From the NCBI GenBank assembly GCA_016285615.1, contig JAEERB010000077.1, positions 1-11,013 of the forward strand: 11,013 nucleotides of DNA, in the 5' to 3' direction. Every line of letters starts with the position of its first letter. Position 1 is the stretch's first letter. Positions 1-6,700 of the stretch are shown one piece after another. This DNA comes from Bacteroidales bacterium (GTDB lineage: Bacteria > Bacteroidota > Bacteroidia > Bacteroidales > WCHB1-69). Under the pieces are notes generated by a model. The model worked only from the letters and a program-made list of their open reading frames with translations. It ran no database searches and was not told the origin of the DNA. The position numbers and the translations under genes were made by a program.

Positions 1-734
1 CGAGCGTATGAGTCAGAGATGTAGTTGAAATCAATGTAACGCTCGTCAGCATTGAGCATTAGCAAACGGTAATTAGCATTTTTCCACTTGGCTTGCGGGT
101 CAACGATGATGCCTCCACGGGTGCCATTGAAGAAATCTTTGCCATACTCACAGGTGATATCGTCATAGCTGCCTTTGTTGGCACCTTTGCCCATGTTGGG
201 GAATGAAGAGCTCTTCTGGTGAGGTATCTTGGTGACAGCGGATGCGGTAGAGTTGGTGACGGCCTTCATAATGCCGAATTCCCTTGCAAGGAAGAAGTGT
301 TTTGCCATGACATGCGAGCGACTCTCTTTTTCGGTGTCGATGACGAAGGTGGCAATAGGAGGCAACGTTACGCCCTTGTTGTACCGCTTGGGATCATCGG
401 GCGTGTAGCTGGTGAATAGGTAGCTGTACCAGTTGAATTTCTGCTGCAGTGTGCTGGAAGCAATGGGGAAGATAATCTTAGTTGTGGAAATCTGCTGGTT
501 GTTAGAGCTGATGCCCGAATTAAAGGCTCCCATAATGTTTTCAAACAACTCGCCGTAGTTTGAGAATTGGGCGTCGGTCTTGAAGCATAAGTCATAAATC
601 GTATCACCGATAGAGCAGGCAATGTGGTATTTCTCCAAAGAGGTTCTTTCATAGAGCATGGAGGTGTCCTTGCCCTGTTCGGTGTAGTCTTCTTTCAGTT
701 TTTCAAATTGATAGTCGCTGACATCCACTACGCT
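1..734 (-). other. Folded region after the linker, cut by the window edge
   Basis: Residues 2653-2896 return to folded-looking sequence: SVVDVSDYQFEKLKED, then TIYDLCFKTDAQFSNYGELFENI, then FNWYSYLFTSYTPDD, and RLLMLNADERYIDFNY near the edge. The 'Y-F-T-S/D-x-F-x-x-F' style stretch resembles, from memory, a conserved motif near the C-terminal part of long TANFOR-type proteins. The end of the protein, where a type IX secretion signal or membrane anchor would be, is not in view. Confidence 0.5.
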
Positions 735-3700
735 CTGCTGATTGTCTTGGCTGCTGGATGTCGGTTTTAGAACAGAGCCTGAGAAATGATTTGAGTGAGT
801 TGCAATGGCAAGTCCGCTGCCAGAAACGCGAGTGCCAACCAGCCCTTTGGAAGGTCTCGTTCTTGAACCGGCAGGGGCAATGGCTTTGTTTCCGCTACTA
901 CCCGTGCTGACAGTGCCGGCCAACTGTTTGACACTTCGACCTGTAGCAACAGCAGGAGTCTTAATAGAGGTGGATGTTTTGCGTATCGCTCTCGAGGTGC
1001 CGCCAGTGCCACCTGTAGGTGTAGGACCTGCGCTGCGCACGACTCCTGAACGGGTGTTGCCCGTAGCGCGCAGGTTGGTATTGGCCATCTGTGTATTGCG
1101 ATCTTGGTTGTCCATCATTACGCGACTGTTGTCAACCTCCGGTGCGGGCGGGCCTACTGATTTGACAATGGGGCGACCACCGCCGCCGTTGCCTTTAAGG
1201 AGTGGCTCGGAGCCTTTCAAAACACCTTCGTTGATTCTGTTGTCAGTCAGAATGGCGGAAGTGCCACGTCCTCGAATGAGATTGTCAGTGGGGTTGATCA
1301 ACTTGCCATTTCTGCCGCTGGTTCTATCGATGGTACCGTGGTTTTTGTCATATATATCGTCGAGTTTGCCGCCGAGATTATGAGTTAAGCCATCGAGTTT
1401 ACCGCCAAGGTTATCTTTGCCAACCATATCGTGCAGGCTGCCAACCTCCCGCCCGTGGCGAATATCACCTTCGCGTTCCAATTCAACAACATCTTGATGC
1501 TTGATTTGTAGTCCGCCAGGGCCTGTACTTGTGCCAGGAACTTTGATATTCAGTTCGCCATCGGAGGTTACATTCGTTCTGCCACCACTTGAAGATGTGC
1601 TGGAACTAAATGAGTGTGAGGCATATACCTGATCCCAGTTCTGACTTGTAAGTTCGTAAGTGCTCATGGTGGACACCTGCTGTTGTTGCATAACCACGTC
1701 AAGAGCCGACTGGTAATCTTTCTGGTTAACCAGAACCATGCGCACCATATAGGGTTTGCCCTTTTCGATGAAGTTGGCAGGCATTTTTATCTTGACACTG
1801 TTAGTTTTGCCAGTAACATAAGTAATGTCAGAACATTGCATAATGCCGTCTTTACCACCATAGCCTTTTAGTGCCCATGCCTGCATTTCCTTGCCTGTTT
1901 CGGCCAATGTGTTCTTGTTGAACAGGTCGGGGCGCGCTTTGGTCATGTAGATGAAGATGTCGCCACCTTGTGTCTCGTTGACTTCAATAGCTTTGATGGG
2001 AACAGCCGGGTCACCGTTGTAAGGCCAAGTGTAAACAACTTGGTTGTAGAGACTGGCTGGCATTGCATCCGTCTTAATATATATGGTAGTATCCTGACGG
2101 AAGATATGTACGTTATTATCCTTGTCGTTTTCGTATTTCGGGTCGTACCAGTTGCACTGTTTGAGAGTACCTGTGCCTTTGGTCTTGCAAGTGGTTACAT
2201 CATAGTATTTTTCAACGCTACCGTTTTTCTTGAGGGGTTCTCTATACTCGAAAGCGCGGGCGGTGAAATGCCATTTTTGCAGGGTGCTGGCTTGGAAGCC
2301 GCCATCTTTATGTTCGAATTTCTGAATGAGGTTGTCTTTCTTGTAATTGGTAATGTTGATGTCGTTGTTGGCTGCAATCCACTTTTTGCCGTCCTCAGAG
2401 TAGGAGTAGCCGCATTGGCTTTGTTCCATTACGAAGATGAAACGACGGGCGGAGGTTCCCTTGGCGTCGGCTTCTTCCGAGCAGAGGATAATTTCCTCAT
2501 TCCAAGGCATGTTGGATACGATAACACCGCCACCGAAAGGTTCTACGAGGTTCTCTTTCAGTTTGGCATCTTCAATCTTGTCGTGTCCTGGCGATACGCT
2601 TTCAAAGAAGTTGACATTGGCGAGCGGGTCACCGGCACCGGGTACGCAGACGTGTCCAACGCTGAAGTCAACGCTGGTGTTGATGCTAAGTAAGCCGTTG
2701 AGTACCGAAGCCTTGAGTCGCAACAGACCGAAAGCCCATGAGGGTCGTGGGCCACCACCTTTCAGCAGGGCACCCATACCCAAACTGCACAACTCAAGTT
2801 TGCCTTTCCAGAAGCCAAGGTTGATGCTGATACCTGCAGAGCCTTGCAGCATAGCGTACAGTTGGCCCATGGCGTAGAAGCTGTTTTTACCAATCTCATC
2901 GTAGCCTTCGCACGATTGCCCCTTGGTGTCCATCAAAGCTACGTCGAACCCTAAAGCGGCCATAACTTTCACATAGAGGAAGAATTCAAATTCAACTTTG
3001 GCTTTAAAGGTGGCGCCCATGGCGAAACCACCAGCCTTTTCAAACTTAGGACCGCCAAAGTCGGCAACGAGTTTCTCGCCCTGGTTGTTCACTTTATCCA
3101 AGTCTGAACTCTTGGCCTGCTTACCCTTCTGTTCGCCATAGAAGAATTCTTGCACTTCGGGATCCAGCGGCGGTAGCGAGTAGTCGAAGTTGTTACCCGT
3201 AATGAAGTAGAAAGTGAACTCGGCCGCGGCTTTGCAAACAATCATATCAGCGCTCAGGTCGAACATGACGCGCTCTTCTTTCGAGCTTGGCTTGCCCACG
3301 CTGAAATACCAGTCAACGCCCAGTGCGCTATGGCAAGAAGCGGGCTTGTGACCTTTTTTGTAAGCTTTGATTTCCAGGTCAATAGGCACTTGTGCGGTGA
3401 GCGCCAACTTCAACTGTCTGTCGTCTTTGTCTTTATTCTTTTCAACATCGGAAGCGTCGCCCTTCTTTTCTCCAACCTCCTGACCTTTACCTTTCTTGTC
3501 CACTTCAGTGGGGTCGTAGGCGCAGGCAACATCTTTCATGATGTCCTTGCCCATGCAGTTGAGCGTGTCGGCCAATTTCTTGAACGAGTTATTGGCACCG
3601 GCCTTGTCCTTGATGAAGTTGGCCAGGTCAAGTTCGCCCTTCACACACAGCGAGAGGCGGAAGTAGTGCATGTCGTCGTTCTGTTCGTAGCCCAGAATGG

Positions 3701-6700
3701 TACGGGCAACGAGCAGAGGATTGCTGTTCTTTGCTTCGGCCGACTGGTCAGAAGCGGTAGAGGTGACGTTCGACATAACGTAGGCCGTGGCGTCAATCAA
3801 AATGCCGCTAAACTTACCTTTGGAAACGCGCAGGGTAAGGATACCGTCGGCGTTCATAACTTTCTCGTTAGAGAGTTGCATGCTGATGCCCGCTTTGGCT
3901 ACCCAGCTGTCCTTTTGGGGTTTATAGGCACACTCGCTGAGGTTGCCTGTAATGAGTTTGGATGACAGCGAGCCTGTCGTCTTGTCGGAGATGAGCTCGT
4001 GAGCCTTGGCGTTAATCAGTTTGGCATTCTCCTTGACGGTCATATTATAGGCGAAACCGCCGCCGAGGCCGGTGAAATAGAGCGGTTCAATACCAGCCTT
4101 GAATCCGTCGCCGGCACCTTCAAAGAACCACCACTTGGTCTCGTCTTTGGTGCCGAAGCCTGCTGCCATGGAGATGGTCACTTTGTCCATAATGGTCACC
4201 TTCAGGGTGCCGAACATGCCTTCGCCGTAGGTGGGATCTTTTGATTCCTTGCCAATCCAGGCGATTGCTCCGTCTAACTTGAATACCGAGAAGCAGTCGG
4301 TCTTGATGCGTATCGAGTCGAGGTTGCCGCCGAGATCGTTCTTGTCAACATCCCAGGTCTTGTAATTGACTTTACCCCAGACTTTAAAGCCGCAGGTGGC
4401 ATCCAAAGAGAAGGCGTCGCCAGTGTCGCCACCCGTCTTAAAGCCAACCTTGCATACGGTCTGGAATCCTAATTTGACTTTGTCGCCATCTTTGTCAACA
4501 ATGCCGTCGATAGATTCTACCGAGTAAGTGAAAACATTGCCAATGCTGCCCTTGATGACTTCATCGTGGGTATCGCTGGCCAGGTAGTGCTGCGGCGAAG
4601 CCTTGCTCCAGTTACCCATGTAGAACCACAAGTCGCTGTCGCCGACACGTTTAGCGTTAGTATCTTTCTGCTCCGCATAGTTTCGCAAAGTCAGCTTTTC
4701 AAACTTGACAGCCGCAAAGCTTACAGGGATACCTATCTTTTCGAAATTGATGTTGATGACACCATTCAATTGTAAGTCGATGGAAGTCTTGGGCTTGGGA
4801 GGATTCTGTGCCGTATTGTTATTGTCTCCAGCGTTTTGCTGAGATTGTTGTTGCTGCTGCTGCTGTTGTTGCTGCTGTTGAGCGGTTTGCTGTTCAGTGG
4901 CGGGTTTGTCTTTAAGTTGGTGTACTAACTTGAAGTAGGATTGATGGATGTCCAATGAAGCGGCCCAAATGTCCAATGACAGAGTGTCTTTCTTGTGCGT
5001 ATTGAGTCCGAATGTGAGCTGGTCGGTGGCCACTACGCAGTTGTAATGCAGTCGCCCGCTCATCAGAGGAACTTGCACTGTACCATTGATATAGCCGTTT
5101 TTGAATTTGTTCTTTTCTACTTTTAAGCCGAGGGTGTCAATCGAGAATGCCCAACCGCCAGCTCTGTCGGTGGCGGCGTTGAGCAAGTCGTGGGTGCGGA
5201 AGTCGGCGGTAAAGCCTTCGCTGTCGATAATTATGTTGGCGGCGTGGAAGCCCAGACAGCCCTTGGTGTAAGACACTTCCGACGAGTCCTTTATCTGTCC
5301 GTTGGCACCGTAGGTGTAGTAGTACATCGACTTGGTGTTCTTCTCATCTTTGGCGGTGCCGAAGGCAGTGCTTATTTTGTCCGACAATACCACGCCCAGG
5401 TCTTCCATAAAGAAGCCTTGCCAAGTGTTGCCGGCTTTGTCCTTGCTTCCCGTCGGCTTGTAATCCTTGGGGAATTTGTTGGGATTGCTTATGTTGGAGT
5501 GGTCATACCAGATGCCCTTGCCGGGAACAAACGAAATCTCAGGAGCATCTTCCAAAGCGAAAGCGTCCATGCTGACACGCGCTAGCCAGTTGCTCCAGCT
5601 TTGCAACTGTGCCATAGCTCTGATTTTTACGGGAATATCCTTCTGCGGAACACCGCTCTTGGGGTTGATGCCGAGCAGACCATCTTCGTTGATGTCCATT
5701 TCGAATTCCAGATTCAGTTGCTGGAAGCCGCCACGTTTGTAACCGTCGCGCTTGCCGAAGGAGATGACCGTGCCATCGTCTTTAGAACCCAGTTTGGAGG
5801 CGGTTTTCAAACGCATCTTGTAACCGTCTTTCATCGACATTTCGATGCTCTTGGCAAGATAGAGGTCAAAGCCATCATCGGCGCCGGCGAGGAAATCGTC
5901 GGGATCCATACAGATGTTGGTGGCGACCATAGGAATATATACATTGTCCTCATGGCTGTAGAATAGGGCAAACAGGTTCATGAGCGCCGTCTTGGGCGTG
6001 AAGTACATGTTGTTGACGGTGAGCATGATGTTGCTGCCATCAGAGGGTAGGAAGAAGTCTTGACTGTTGACGCGCAAAGGCAGGTAGAAGGCGGGACTCT
6101 CTCTCTTGTCGCCCATACCTATCAGGCCGCCCACCGAAACATACGACCCCTTCATTTCATTAAAGGCATCAAGATATTCTTTGCAGTCCTTGTCGTCTTT
6201 AATGTCTTTGTACATGTCGTTGATTTCCTTCTCTGTCTTTTCGCCAATCTTGCCCGAAAAGTCCATGGGTAGCATCGACTTGTTATCAAAGGCAAGGGTC
6301 TTGGCACATCCGCCGAAGATCTCGTAGTCTTTGTTAAAGAGGATGGAATCCAACTGCACCTTGATACGGGTGTCAAATCCAAACGGATGCCATACCAGAT
6401 AGCCCGTGCCGTAATAACTCTTGCGGATGGTTTTGACTTTCTTGGTCTTCTTGTCCTTGATGGTGTCGGTTTTGAGTTGGACATCTTCAAAGACAACCTT
6501 GAACTTGTTCATCTTAAGTTCTTTACCTTTCAAGGTGCCGATGTCTTTCGGCCTCAAGGTGTCCTTCTTGTTGATGGACGCGTACATGTCGGCGTAGCAG
6601 TTCACGCTCTTGTCCAAGTCGGCCGACAACTCTTCGGTCTCAACAATCTTGAAGGCAGCCCGCCATGAGCGTCCCTTGTTGGGGATGATGTAGTCGCTGG

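Noticed and set aside
805..1383. Plus-strand open frame of 192 codons rich in Pro, Leu and Val
   Set aside because: It is the complement of the Gly/Ser/Thr/Arg-rich linker, which naturally lacks antisense stops. There is no independent support for translation.
1968..2693. Plus-strand open frame of 241 codons
   Set aside because: It lies wholly antisense to the giant gene, has no signal or domain resemblance, and its composition (Val/Phe-rich) mirrors the complement of the coding frame. It is a shadow.
3330..3965. Plus-strand open frame of 211 codons
   Set aside because: It is antisense to the second beta body of the giant gene and has no recognisable domain or start signals.
4838..4890. CAG/CAA repeat as a CRISPR-like or non-coding repeat
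   Set aside because: It is in frame within the giant gene, has no spacers and is explained as a poly-Gln hinge.
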